DNA from: Zetaproteobacteria bacterium CG1_02_55_237
GTDB taxonomy: Bacteria; Pseudomonadota; Zetaproteobacteria; Mariprofundales; Mariprofundaceae
NCBI GenBank assembly: GCA_001871195.1
Contig: MNXA01000053.1
Location: 1-64,000 of the forward strand
Length of the DNA: 64,000 bases
Direction: 5' to 3'
Shown here: one piece after another, positions 27,299 through 36,031 of the stretch
Numbering within the stretch: position 1 is the first letter of the stretch
Layout: each line of letters starts with the position of its first letter
Made by a program: the position numbers and the translations under genes
The notes under the pieces: generated by a model
The model's input: the letters and a program-made list of their open reading frames with translations, nothing else
Told to the model about the DNA's origin: nothing
Database searches by the model: none

Positions 27299-28244
27299 CG
27301 CTATCTCCCAATGCATCTGCGACGGCTGCGAACAGGAGTGGCAGAAGAATCTCATCCGGTCCTGGCAGCCAGATGCCGCGCCCGCCGTTCTGCGATAGGC
27401 GATCCACTACATTGGTAATGGCGCTAGCGCTGGCTGCCGGGTCGATAACCACTGCAGTCAGTTTCTCGACGGTATGGCCCAGATTAACAGCTGCATCTGC
27501 GGCCTGCATAAACAGGCGGGGAAGTACCACGCTGGATGCGACATTGATTATCACGCCTTCGCTGGCTTCGGCCATCATGGCGGCCAGCAGCCGGAATTCC
27601 ATAAACCCTGTAGCGCCAAGCGATTCGCCATGCGCTGTCGGATGAAGATTGAAGGCATCCACGCCGATGGCCGGATGTACGGTAACCGGGACATTGAAAC
27701 GTGCGGCTGTTGCCAGAACGCTTTGATCAAGATGGGCCGGTTCCGCGTCGAGCAATTTTTCACCTACGCTCTGACCGATGCCCCAGTTTTCAATGGCGCC
27801 GAAATTAATTGCTTCATTGATCAGGCGGCCGGTTTCATCAGTGATCAGATAGCCCTTACCCGTCTTGTCATGGTGATGGGTGCAGACGGTGTGTCCAGAC
27901 AGGGCGATTTCCACATCCTGCAACATGGCGGCACCTGTAAGCACCAGCCCGGAAATCAGACGCTGCTCAATCAGGCGGACAAGAAGGGGGCTGAGGCCGG
28001 AGTCCATGACATGGCCACCGCAGCCGAGAATGATGGATTTCTTTTTGCGATGTGCAGTCAGGATGGCATCGCGTAGATCAATCAAGTCGCGTGTGGCTCC
28101 AAGGCCCGGAAGGCTGCACAGAAAATCGGAAAAACTGCCGTCGGCACGGTAGGGGGCCCCGAAATCCTCGCCATCAGCATCCGTCTGGCGAGCAGCCAGC
28201 GGGACGGTTTTCAGTTTGCTGAAGGATAATGGTTTCAGATTCAT
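27291..28244 (-). CDS. Deoxyhypusine synthase-like protein of unknown function
   Basis: Predicted 317 residues, cytoplasmic. Several stretches recall the deoxyhypusine synthase fold: ILGCGGHVMDSGLSPLLVRL, then LVLTGAAMLQDVEIAL (compare TTAGGVEEDLIK in eukaryotic DHS), then VPVTVHPAIGVDAF. Bacteria lack eIF5A, so bacterial members of this superfamily usually do something else, such as homospermidine synthesis or an unknown reaction. Start ATG 28244 overlaps the SIS-domain gene's stop by four bases. I am unsure of the family assignment and give no substrate. Confidence 0.5.
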   Translation of the reverse strand: MNLKPLSFSKLKTVPLAARQTDADGEDFGAPYRADGSFSDFLCSLPGLGATRDLIDLRDAILTAHRKKKSIILGCGGHVMDSGLSPLLVRLIEQRLISGLVLTGAAMLQDVEIALSGHTVCTHHHDKTGKGYLITDETGRLINEAINFGAIENWGIGQSVGEKLLDAEPAHLDQSVLATAARFNVPVTVHPAIGVDAFNLHPTAHGESLGATGFMEFRLLAAMMAEASEGVIINVASSVVLPRLFMQAADAAVNLGHTVEKLTAVVIDPAASASAITNVVDRLSQNGGRGIWLPGPDEILLPLLFAAVADALGDSVG

Positions 28245-28834
28245 GAAGCATCTCCGTATAAAATATGATCGATCAGGCTACACAGGATATGCAGGCAGGT
28301 AATATGCATTTCCTGAATGCGTGCCGTGTTGGCATGCGGGATGTTTAGTAGTGTGTCGATGCCGGGATGAATTGCAAGCTTGCCGCCATCCTTACCTGTC
28401 AGAGCAATAACCTTTATACCCTTGTCGACCGCTGCCTGTGCAGCCCGGATGACGCTAGGCGAATTACCGCTTGTTGATATCGCCAGCAGGACATCGCCTT
28501 TTACACCCAAGGCCTCTACCTGACGCGAAAACACCTGTTCATAAGCGCTGTCGTTGGCAATGCTGGTGAGTACCGATGCATCGGTGGTCAGCGCGATGGA
28601 TGCCAATCCGGGGCGATCGATTTCAAAACGGTTGACCAGTTCTGCGACAAAATGCTGTGCGTCGGCAGCCGATCCGCCGTTGCCACAGGCCAGTATCTTT
28701 CCGCCGTTGCGCAGGCAGTCAATCATACAATTTGCCGCATCGCTCAGGGGAGAGAGCAAGTCCGAAGCGCAGTGCTGGCGCAATTCAAGCCCTTCGCTAA
28801 ATGCCTGATGAATGATGTTTTGCATGGTGTGCAT
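28241..28834 (-). CDS. gmhA: SIS-domain phosphoheptose isomerase (GmhA/DiaA family)
   Basis: Predicted 197 residues. SIS-domain motifs GKILACGNGGSAADAQHFV (near residue 45) and LLAISTSGNSPSVIRA are clear. GmhA converts sedoheptulose 7-phosphate to heptose 7-phosphate; the close relative DiaA binds DnaA. The position after yraN and before a DolP-like gene matches diaA of E. coli, while the heptose gene downstream favours gmhA. Sequence alone does not separate them. ATG 28834 has AAGGCGG at short spacing; the frame above it runs into yraN. Confidence 0.85.
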   Translation of the reverse strand: MHTMQNIIHQAFSEGLELRQHCASDLLSPLSDAANCMIDCLRNGGKILACGNGGSAADAQHFVAELVNRFEIDRPGLASIALTTDASVLTSIANDSAYEQVFSRQVEALGVKGDVLLAISTSGNSPSVIRAAQAAVDKGIKVIALTGKDGGKLAIHPGIDTLLNIPHANTARIQEMHITCLHILCSLIDHILYGDAS

Positions 28835-28844
28835 TGTAACCGCC

Positions 28845-29192
28845 TTATCTGAATACGTCCTGTAAATGTTCAATCTGGGGGAATATCTTTCCCGGAGTCA
28901 GAATGATTAAATCAAAGCGACATTGCAAATGCTGATGATCCAAATGATGAGCCAACCATGCGCTTGCCGCTGAATGAAGGCGTTCCTGCTTATCATGGTG
29001 CACGGCCATCAAGCCTGCATCCCGATTGGGGCGCAGCTTAACCTCGACAAATGCCAGAATCCCATCTTTCACGGCGACAATATCAAGTTCGCCGCGACCT
29101 AAACGGGCATTTCGATCCAGAATGCGGTAACCCTTCAAACGCAGGTGCAGTGCTGCCTTGTCTTCTGCCTTGCGTCCCTTTTCGGTACTCAT
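28845..29192 (-). CDS. yraN: YraN/UPF0102 nuclease-like protein
   Basis: Predicted 115 residues. The restriction-endonuclease-like core GRGELDIVAVKDGILAFVEV (E-x-D ... E-x-K) is characteristic of UPF0102. The biochemical role is not settled; a role with Holliday-junction or DNA processing has been suggested. It sits 12 bases downstream of rsmI on the same strand, as in the E. coli yraL-yraM-yraN cluster, except that lpoA is turned the other way here. Confidence 0.9.
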   Translation of the reverse strand: MSTEKGRKAEDKAALHLRLKGYRILDRNARLGRGELDIVAVKDGILAFVEVKLRPNRDAGLMAVHHDKQERLHSAASAWLAHHLDHQHLQCRFDLIILTPGKIFPQIEHLQDVFR

Positions 29193-29204
29193 GGTAGAAG
29201 TGGC

Positions 29205-30071
29205 TTATTCCTGTTGTCGGTTCGCTTCCAGCAGCAGGTCATACACCCGGGAGCGGGGGACATCCAGTTGCCGGGCGATTGATTTAGCCAATGCTGATGG
29301 AGACAGGCCTTCAGCGCGCGCCAGATCGAGTGCTTGGCTGATATCCGCATCGCTGACTTCAAGTTTTAAGGTTTCCGGACCGATCACTAGCACGATTTCA
29401 CCACGAATATTTTTCTGCCCCATCGTTTCCCGAACCTCAAGCAGGCTTCCACTGACAAAGGTTTCGTAAAGTTTGGTAATTTCCCGCGCTACACATGCCT
29501 GACGCGCATCACCGCATGCCTGACGCAGATCATCCAGGGTATGCAGCAGTCGATGCGGAGATTCGAGCAGGATACGCGTGCAAGGTGAGTGGGAGATTAT
29601 TTCTATCTGACGCCTTCTGGCTTTGCCGGAGCGGGCCAGAAAGCCGTCGTAGGCAAAGCTGTCGGTGGGCAGGCCGCTGGCACACAGGGCTGCAATCGGG
29701 CTGCAAGCCCCTGGAATCGGGGTAATGCGTATGCCATGTTCGCGCAGCATGCTAACCAGCCTGTAACCCGGGTCATTGATCAGCGGTGTGCCAGCGTCGG
29801 AAATCAGGGCAATATTTTTCCCCTCTCTGATGGCTTCGAGTAGTTGCACAGCCTTTTTTTCCTCGTTGTGTTCGTGACAGGCTATAAGAGGGGTGGTGAT
29901 GCCATAATGATCGCATAGGCGCCGACTTACCCTGGTGTCTTCAGCGGCAATCAGGTCCACTGATTTAAGTGTTTCAACGGCGCGATAGGTGATATCGGCA
30001 AGATTGCCGATCGGCGTGGCTACAATGAACAGTTGGCCGTTGTCGTGCTTGTCATTAGTCTGCGTTTCCAT
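29205..30071 (-). CDS. rsmI: 16S rRNA 2'-O-ribose C1402 methyltransferase
   Basis: RsmI (YraL), 288 residues. The tetrapyrrole-methylase fold is shown by FIVATPIGNLADITYRA near residue 14, AEDTRVSRRL, and LISDAGTPLINDPGY, typical for RsmI. It methylates the ribose of C1402 in the decoding site. ATG 30071 is the best start; it shares bases with the oppositely directed lpoA start (CATG at 30069-30072). No strong ribosome site is seen. Confidence 0.93.
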   Translation of the reverse strand: METQTNDKHDNGQLFIVATPIGNLADITYRAVETLKSVDLIAAEDTRVSRRLCDHYGITTPLIACHEHNEEKKAVQLLEAIREGKNIALISDAGTPLINDPGYRLVSMLREHGIRITPIPGACSPIAALCASGLPTDSFAYDGFLARSGKARRRQIEIISHSPCTRILLESPHRLLHTLDDLRQACGDARQACVAREITKLYETFVSGSLLEVRETMGQKNIRGEIVLVIGPETLKLEVSDADISQALDLARAEGLSPSALAKSIARQLDVPRSRVYDLLLEANRQQE

Positions 30072-31998
30072 GTGCTTCAAACGGTATCTTCGCGGACAAC
30101 GAATCGCAACGTCTGTACTTTGTGCAGGCATGTTGCTGCTAGCGGCTTGTGGGCCTAAAACTGCAGAGTCGCCCGGAGCCTATGAGGGCGCCAGAAAGGC
30201 GGCTGTAGCGAAGGCTCCAACATCGCCGGCTGTTACAGCCATGATGCGGCTTGCCTTTGAAGACGGCAAGATTGACGAAGCCTTGGCCGGGCTGGATAAA
30301 CTGATCGAAATCGGTCAGCCCCCCGATCTTGAAGAGGCGTTGTTCCGTCGTATTCAGATCATGCTGTACATCGACGATGATCGCGCTATTCCACAAGCCA
30401 ATGCGCTTCTATACGCCTATCCGGATTACCCGCTGGTCCCTTATCTGCACTTGTGGATGGCGCAATGGGCTGAAACGCATCAATTCGATGCCAGAGTTTT
30501 GCACCATGCCCTGACTGCATTACAGCATCGTTATATCAGCGATGATGTGCGTCTGCGTGTGGCAGCGCTCGGTGCTGCGGCTGCACGGCGCAGTCCTGAT
30601 TGGGAAGCGGTACAGTGGTTGTTGACCGCTTCTGTTCTTGTTCCTGATCAGCGTGAAATATGGCTGCGCGAGGCGGCATCAAGGGCATCCATGTCCATGC
30701 TGGGGCGCCTGCACGATGCCGGTGCCTTGAACGATGATGCCGGGCGCGTCCTGATGCTGAATGCCGCCCGCGGGCGTCTTATTACCGGTGATATGCCGGC
30801 CGTACGGACACTGGCAGGCTGGTTGCAGGATTCCTTTCCTCGTTCCGAGGAAGCCCGAACAAGCCGTGGCTGGGCTGCGGGTGAGACCCATCTTGCAAAT
30901 ATCGGTGTGATGTTGCCTCTGTCAGGCGAATATGCCGCGTTTGGTCGACAGGCCCTGCATGGCGTGCGTTTGGCACTGGACGCACTGGAGGATAAACAGG
31001 GTATTACATTGCACATTGCTGATACCGCCTCTGACGGTAATCAGGCCTGTGTACAGGCATATCAAACCCTGATGGATCAGCATGTTGATCTGATTGTCGG
31101 GCCACTTTTGGGTGATTGTGCAGATACCTTGGCAAGCCGGTTGCATGGCACTGTCCCTGTCATCAGCCTGAGCAGTCGTTCCTCTCTGGCTAATCATTCG
31201 CCGCTGCTGTTTGTGCACACCCTTTCGCCTGTTCTGCAGGCACGATTTATGGCCGACTATGCAGCGCGGGCAGATGACAAGCGCATGGTTGTGGTGAGTA
31301 CAGATGCTCCGTCTTCGCAGGCCGAAGCGAATGCCTTTGCCGATGAATTCAGCTCACTGGGTGGCGAGGTGGCCGATCGCTTGATCCTGCTGCACGATAG
31401 CATTGATTTCCGTAACGAACTGCGCGCCCTGCGCATGCGCACCGATGATGAAAGCTTATTGGCCGAACTTGATGAGGATATGGCCTTGTCTGCGCAGGCC
31501 GATACTGACTTGGAGATCGTCATGCCGGTCAATTTCGATGCGGCATTTCTGGCTTTGCCAGGGCGCCAGGTGGCCCTGCTTGCAGGCCAGCTTGCTTACG
31601 TCGGGGTAAAGGATGTCCATTTGTACGGCAGTAGCCGCTGGCAGGATGGTTTTCTGCTGTCCGACAAAGGGCGCTATTTACAACAAACCAGATTTTCCGA
31701 TGTGTCTTTCCCCAATGGGGCTTCAGCCGAGTTGAGCCGCTTTAAATTGGCTTGGCGGGATGTGTGGGGGATAGAGCCTCCCGGCAAACTGGCCGGGCTG
31801 GCCTATGACTCGATGCTGATTGCCGTGCTTCTAACTCATCGCATGGGCCTTTCCGGGCATGGACTGCTGGCTGGCCTCAGGGATCGAGCCGGATATCCGG
31901 GGCTGACGGGTCATGTCCGTTTTGCACCCGATGGGCTTGGCAGTAAAGATTTCGAAATCTATCGCATCAGGCGTGATGAAATTGTTCCAGCAGGGTGA
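30070..31998 (+). CDS. lpoA: Penicillin-binding protein activator LpoA (LppC family)
   Basis: Predicted 642-residue lipoprotein: signal peptide with lipobox LAAC near residue 27. An N-terminal TPR-like helical domain follows, then a periplasmic-binding-protein-like domain beginning IGVMLPLSGEYAAFGRQAL (near residue 278). LpoA activates PBP1a from the outer membrane. The gene for a PBP1a lies next door, convergent at 32122-34527. ATG 30070 is the only start that gives a normal signal peptide; it lacks a good ribosome site. Confidence 0.85.
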   Translation: MCFKRYLRGQRIATSVLCAGMLLLAACGPKTAESPGAYEGARKAAVAKAPTSPAVTAMMRLAFEDGKIDEALAGLDKLIEIGQPPDLEEALFRRIQIMLYIDDDRAIPQANALLYAYPDYPLVPYLHLWMAQWAETHQFDARVLHHALTALQHRYISDDVRLRVAALGAAAARRSPDWEAVQWLLTASVLVPDQREIWLREAASRASMSMLGRLHDAGALNDDAGRVLMLNAARGRLITGDMPAVRTLAGWLQDSFPRSEEARTSRGWAAGETHLANIGVMLPLSGEYAAFGRQALHGVRLALDALEDKQGITLHIADTASDGNQACVQAYQTLMDQHVDLIVGPLLGDCADTLASRLHGTVPVISLSSRSSLANHSPLLFVHTLSPVLQARFMADYAARADDKRMVVVSTDAPSSQAEANAFADEFSSLGGEVADRLILLHDSIDFRNELRALRMRTDDESLLAELDEDMALSAQADTDLEIVMPVNFDAAFLALPGRQVALLAGQLAYVGVKDVHLYGSSRWQDGFLLSDKGRYLQQTRFSDVSFPNGASAELSRFKLAWRDVWGIEPPGKLAGLAYDSMLIAVLLTHRMGLSGHGLLAGLRDRAGYPGLTGHVRFAPDGLGSKDFEIYRIRRDEIVPAG

Positions 31999-32121
31999 AT
32001 CTGGTTAGACAGCCTCAAATATTCTGAGATTTGAATCAGCATCGAATATAAAGGGAAATGATACCTAATCTCTGCAGTTTAAAGTTTGTTTCACTCAATT
32101 CTTCACAGTGATTAATACCAT

Positions 32122-34527
32122 TTAAAGTCCCAAGTCAAAAAAGTCTTTCTTTTTTTGGTTCGGGTTGCTCTCTGTCGAATCGGGACGGCTTGTTTCGCGT
32201 GGTGCAGTGCCAATACGGAATGATTCAAGGAAGGGGTGTTTGGTGTTCGGGCCGGGAAGCAGGCCGGTATCCGGATCAATTGCTACCCATTCAATGCCTT
32301 CGGGCGCTGCGAAGTTCAGCTTGGGGCGCTCCAGGTGAAAGGCTTGCATCGCAGCTAGCCAGGTGGGCAAGGCCGCCTGCGCACCTGTCTCACGTCGGCC
32401 CATGGGGGTAGGGATATCGCGACCTGTCCATACGCCGGTCAGCACCTGAGGTGTATAGCCCATAAACCATGCGTCGACCTGATTGTTGGTTGTGCCGGTT
32501 TTTCCGGCGGCAGGGCGCCCCAGAGCAAGAGCCCGTCGGCCTGTGCCGTGCTGAATCACGCCATGCATCATATTGGTGGCCAGAAATGCATTGACCGGAT
32601 CAAGCGTTTGTTCGGCAGGTTGCATAGCATTGTTGATAGCGAGCACAGGATCGGCATGACAGGTCTGGCAACGATGGCCAGCCACCGAGCGGTGCAATGT
32701 CTTGCCGTTGCGATCCTGGATCTGCTGGATACTGACCGGGCTCCAGCGTTGACCTCCGCTGGCAATCACCGCATAGGATTCAGTCAGCTCCTTAAGCGTG
32801 ACCTCAGTAACACCGAGCGCCAGAGCCAACTGGGGGGGGAACTTTCGATTGAATAGATAGTTGTCATTCAGGGCCTGATTAAAGCGATTGATGCCGATGT
32901 CCTGAAGCAGCTTTATCGAGGCCAGATTGCGTGAATGTTCCAGAGCATTGCGTAGGGTGACTGCGCCGGAAAATTTGTTCTTGTAGTTTTCTGGGCGCCA
33001 GAATTCATCATTCTTCAGGTTCTCGAACACAACCGGAGAATCCATAATGATACTGGCAGGTGTATAACCCGCCTGCATGGCTGTCTCGTAGAGAAATGGC
33101 TTGAAGGCACTTCCAGGCTGACGGTTGGCACTATCCACGCGATCGAAATCACCCAGATTGAAATCGAAACCGCCGACGCGTGCCAGTACTGTTCCTTTCT
33201 TCAAATCAATCGAATAAAGGGCTGATTCGATTGACGGTTGCTGGGTCAGGCGGACACCGCCTTTGCCATCTCCTTGCAGCCATATCTCATCACCGCTAAT
33301 CCAGTGGCGCGGGTGCTCAGGCACTGTTGTTTCTGCCTCTGAATCAGGAGTAGGGGGCTGCTGAGTTGCCTCCTGTTTTTCCCACTGCCAGACAGGCTTG
33401 CTAATTTTCCACTGGTCAATGCCATCGTTCAGCAACAGCTCACCGTCCGGCATCACCTCTTCGACGAGTGCTGGAATAATTTCGTCGTCGCGCAGGGTAT
33501 GATCCTCTGTTGCGCGGCGATTATCCGCCCATGTGGTGAGCAGGGCTGGCCATTCGTCAGCAGGATGGTGTACCGGCATGCGATACAACTGGCGGTGTTC
33601 CAGATCCAAAATGCCTTTGCGTACGGCATAAACTGCAGCATCTTCAGCTCGCCAGTCGTAGGGAATGGTGATGCTGAGTCCTTGCCTTCTTAATGTCTGC
33701 TTGCCGAAACGCTCAATAAGTTGCTGATAGATCATATTGGCGTAGGCGTTTGATAGCCGATCTGCAGGCAATGGAGCAAGATTCAGCGGTTCCTGCTGAG
33801 CTGTAGCCACTGCCTCAGCATCGGCGAAACCAGCATTTTTCATCATGCCCAGCACAAGATTTCGCCTTTGGACAGCAAGATCGGGATGCAGGTGGGGGGC
33901 ATAATATCCGGGAGCCTTGGGGAGGCCTGCTAACATGGCTGATTCTGCCAAAGTCAGCTCATCAAGCCTTTTACCGAAGTAGCGCCATGCGGCGCTGGCT
34001 ACGCCATAGGCACCACGGCCAAGATAAATCTGATTTAAGTAAAGGTGGAGAATGTCATCCTTGCTGAAATCCTCTTCAATACGCTGGGCAAGGATGAGTT
34101 CGCGAATTTTGCGGGTGTAGGAGCGTTCCGAGCTAAGCAGAAAGTTTTTGGCAACCTGTTGGGTAATGGTGGATCCGCCCTGTACAGTGTGTCCTGCCCT
34201 CATGTTGGCAATGGCTGCAGAGAGGATGCGCGCTGGATTTACGCCAGGATGCTGGTAGAAATGCTCATCCTCGGCAGCCATGAATGCGTTGCGCAAGTGT
34301 TGCGGAATGTCTTTAAGGGGGGTAATAATGCGATGCTCGTCGGCATATTCGGCCAAAAGTTCGCCATCCGTACTAAATACGCGGGTAACGAGGGGAGGCT
34401 GGTAATCTGCCAGGCTGCTCAACTTTGGCAGGTCGCTGGCGAAATATAGATAGATGCCTGTGATGCCGATCACGGAAGCAACAGTGCCAATAAGGATGAA
34501 TTTGAGCATGAGTATGATAATGCGCAT
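32122..34527 (-). CDS. mrcA: Penicillin-binding protein 1A (bifunctional peptidoglycan synthase)
   Basis: Predicted 801 residues: N-terminal membrane anchor, GT51 transglycosylase domain (AAEDEHFYQHPGVNPAR; QGGSTITQQVAKNFLL), a long insert with the PBP1a OB-like domain, and the transpeptidase domain with SxxK (GSAFKPF, near residue 483), SxN (EHSRNLASI) and KTGT (GKTGTTNNQ). The C-terminus is short and polar. ATG 34527 forms a palindrome with the start of the divergent pseudopilin gene; ATG 34509 is an alternative. Its activator gene lpoA is convergent with it. Confidence 0.93.
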   Translation of the reverse strand: MRIIILMLKFILIGTVASVIGITGIYLYFASDLPKLSSLADYQPPLVTRVFSTDGELLAEYADEHRIITPLKDIPQHLRNAFMAAEDEHFYQHPGVNPARILSAAIANMRAGHTVQGGSTITQQVAKNFLLSSERSYTRKIRELILAQRIEEDFSKDDILHLYLNQIYLGRGAYGVASAAWRYFGKRLDELTLAESAMLAGLPKAPGYYAPHLHPDLAVQRRNLVLGMMKNAGFADAEAVATAQQEPLNLAPLPADRLSNAYANMIYQQLIERFGKQTLRRQGLSITIPYDWRAEDAAVYAVRKGILDLEHRQLYRMPVHHPADEWPALLTTWADNRRATEDHTLRDDEIIPALVEEVMPDGELLLNDGIDQWKISKPVWQWEKQEATQQPPTPDSEAETTVPEHPRHWISGDEIWLQGDGKGGVRLTQQPSIESALYSIDLKKGTVLARVGGFDFNLGDFDRVDSANRQPGSAFKPFLYETAMQAGYTPASIIMDSPVVFENLKNDEFWRPENYKNKFSGAVTLRNALEHSRNLASIKLLQDIGINRFNQALNDNYLFNRKFPPQLALALGVTEVTLKELTESYAVIASGGQRWSPVSIQQIQDRNGKTLHRSVAGHRCQTCHADPVLAINNAMQPAEQTLDPVNAFLATNMMHGVIQHGTGRRALALGRPAAGKTGTTNNQVDAWFMGYTPQVLTGVWTGRDIPTPMGRRETGAQAALPTWLAAMQAFHLERPKLNFAAPEGIEWVAIDPDTGLLPGPNTKHPFLESFRIGTAPRETSRPDSTESNPNQKKKDFFDLGL

Positions 34528-35029
34528 TGGCCAAAGCCTAGGACGAAGCTATGCCCCCCGGCAAGGGGTGACTGCAGGTTGCGGCTCTGCTTGTACAAGT
34601 GACGATGAAAGGGGCTTCTCGCTGATAGAGATGATTCTCGTTATTGCCATTATCGGCATCATCTCAGCCTTTGCCCTGCCGAATTTCAGCGAATGGCGTG
34701 AACGTCAGGCTGTGAACAGTGCAACCAAATCACTGCTTTCGCATATGAAACAGGCGAGAGTGATCGCCATGGCCGAAAACAGAAATGTGAACATTACTTT
34801 CGCGGCTGACAGCTATACCTATGATGATAACTCGGGCGGTGCATGCGGGCTGTGCAAGCCTCAGACAGTTGCATTCACCAATTTTACTAGCAATTTGACT
34901 ATTACGCCGACCACTACACGAACTTTCAGTAGTCGTGGTACGGTTAATTCCGGTACGATTACACTGGCGGCAGGTGGAGCAAGCCACGCCCTGGTTTTGA
35001 ATATCATCGGCAGAGCCTACCAGCAATGA
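34520..35029 (+). CDS. fimT: Type IV minor pseudopilin, FimT/GspH-like
   Basis: Predicted 169 residues. The type III prepilin signal is clear: a polar leader ends in Gly before FSLIEMILVIAIIGIISAFA, with the +5 Glu. The C-terminal GspH/FimT domain contains CGLC. The start is uncertain: ATG 34520 gives a 32-residue leader, longer than usual; upstream ATGs at 34508 and 34496 and a GTG at about 34566 are other options. First gene of a minor-pilin operon; the next gene starts four bases before its stop. Confidence 0.82.
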   Translation: MRIGQSLGRSYAPRQGVTAGCGSACTSDDERGFSLIEMILVIAIIGIISAFALPNFSEWRERQAVNSATKSLLSHMKQARVIAMAENRNVNITFAADSYTYDDNSGGACGLCKPQTVAFTNFTSNLTITPTTTRTFSSRGTVNSGTITLAAGGASHALVLNIIGRAYQQ

Positions 35030-35511
35030 AAATATCAATGGACAAGCTGCAGAAGGGATTCACCCTGATTGAGATTATGATTGTGTTGCTGGTAACAGCG
35101 GTTGCGCTGCTGGCGCTGGGAACATTCTCACTTTCCGTGATGGATTCCGGAACCCAATCGCGTGAACGACTGAACGCCGTGCATCTTGCCGAGCAGGTAA
35201 TTGAGGAATGGCAGCATAACAGCAATGATTATTTCCCAACTATCGCAGCGGATTGCTCAATGAGTGCTGGCAGCGCAGTGCTGACAGCGGCTAGTACATC
35301 AATCTGTACTCCGGCAACAGGTGTGAATGTGAGTTTCACTATTGTGGCAAGTGTGGCTGATGCGAACGCGCCTTTGCCCAGTGACCTGAGTAATTTTCAG
35401 GCAATGACAGCAATGGGTTTAGGCAATACCCCTATGGTGAAACTGGTAACGGTAAGTTGGCCTCATAAGGGATCGACCAATTCCATTTACCTGACCCATC
35501 TGACACGATGA
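35026..35511 (+). CDS. pilV: Type IV pilus minor pilin PilV-like
   Basis: Predicted 161 residues. A short leader MKISMDKLQKG precedes the hydrophobic helix FTLIEIMIVLLVTAVALLAL with the +5 Glu. The remaining part matches the PilV plan (HLAEQVIEEW). Two cysteines form a likely disulfide in the globular part. ATGA overlaps at both ends couple it to fimT and pilW. PilV forms part of the minor-pilin priming complex for pilus assembly. Confidence 0.82.
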   Translation: MKISMDKLQKGFTLIEIMIVLLVTAVALLALGTFSLSVMDSGTQSRERLNAVHLAEQVIEEWQHNSNDYFPTIAADCSMSAGSAVLTAASTSICTPATGVNVSFTIVASVADANAPLPSDLSNFQAMTAMGLGNTPMVKLVTVSWPHKGSTNSIYLTHLTR

Positions 35512-36029
35512 AGACAGGAGAAGCCTTGAGCAAAACAATGCAGCCTGATCGAATGGAATCGCGGGGATTCACCCTGATTGAGCTGATGATTTCCATGGCC
35601 ATAGGTCTGATCATTCTGATCGGCATGATGTTGATGTTCACCAGTAATACAAAGGTTTCAAACGCCTTGGCTTCGCGCACCGAGCGCCTGGGTGATTTGT
35701 ATCTGGTCAGTCAGGTCATGCAGACCGAACTACGCAATGCTCAGGCTGGTTCAATAAGCTGGAGTTCCAACGTTCTTGCTTATACCAGCCAGGATGGCGA
35801 TAGCGCCCAGTTTGAATACCAGCGAACGAGCAATGATAGGCTGTACTGGCAAAGACCGGGTTTTGCAAACTTTGAGGAAGTGGTTCGAGAGCTGGACACA
35901 ACAGCCGGCATGACCGTTACCGGTACTGCCTCAGGGGTGTGGACGGTGACACTAAGATCTGCCTATGAGGATGAAAATCGTGATATTAAAACCCTAGATT
36001 TATCGTTCAAGGCGTGGGCGAGGAATTGA
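35508..36029 (+). CDS. pilW: Type IV pilus minor pilin PilW-like
   Basis: Predicted 173 residues, shorter than many PilW proteins. The leader ends MESRG, then FTLIELMISMAIGLIILIGM with the +5 Glu. The body is polar with few cysteines. Translationally coupled to pilV (ATGA overlap). Together with PilV, PilX and FimT it would start assembly of the pilus. Confidence 0.8.
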   Translation: MKTGEALSKTMQPDRMESRGFTLIELMISMAIGLIILIGMMLMFTSNTKVSNALASRTERLGDLYLVSQVMQTELRNAQAGSISWSSNVLAYTSQDGDSAQFEYQRTSNDRLYWQRPGFANFEEVVRELDTTAGMTVTGTASGVWTVTLRSAYEDENRDIKTLDLSFKAWARN

Positions 36030-36031
36030 GT

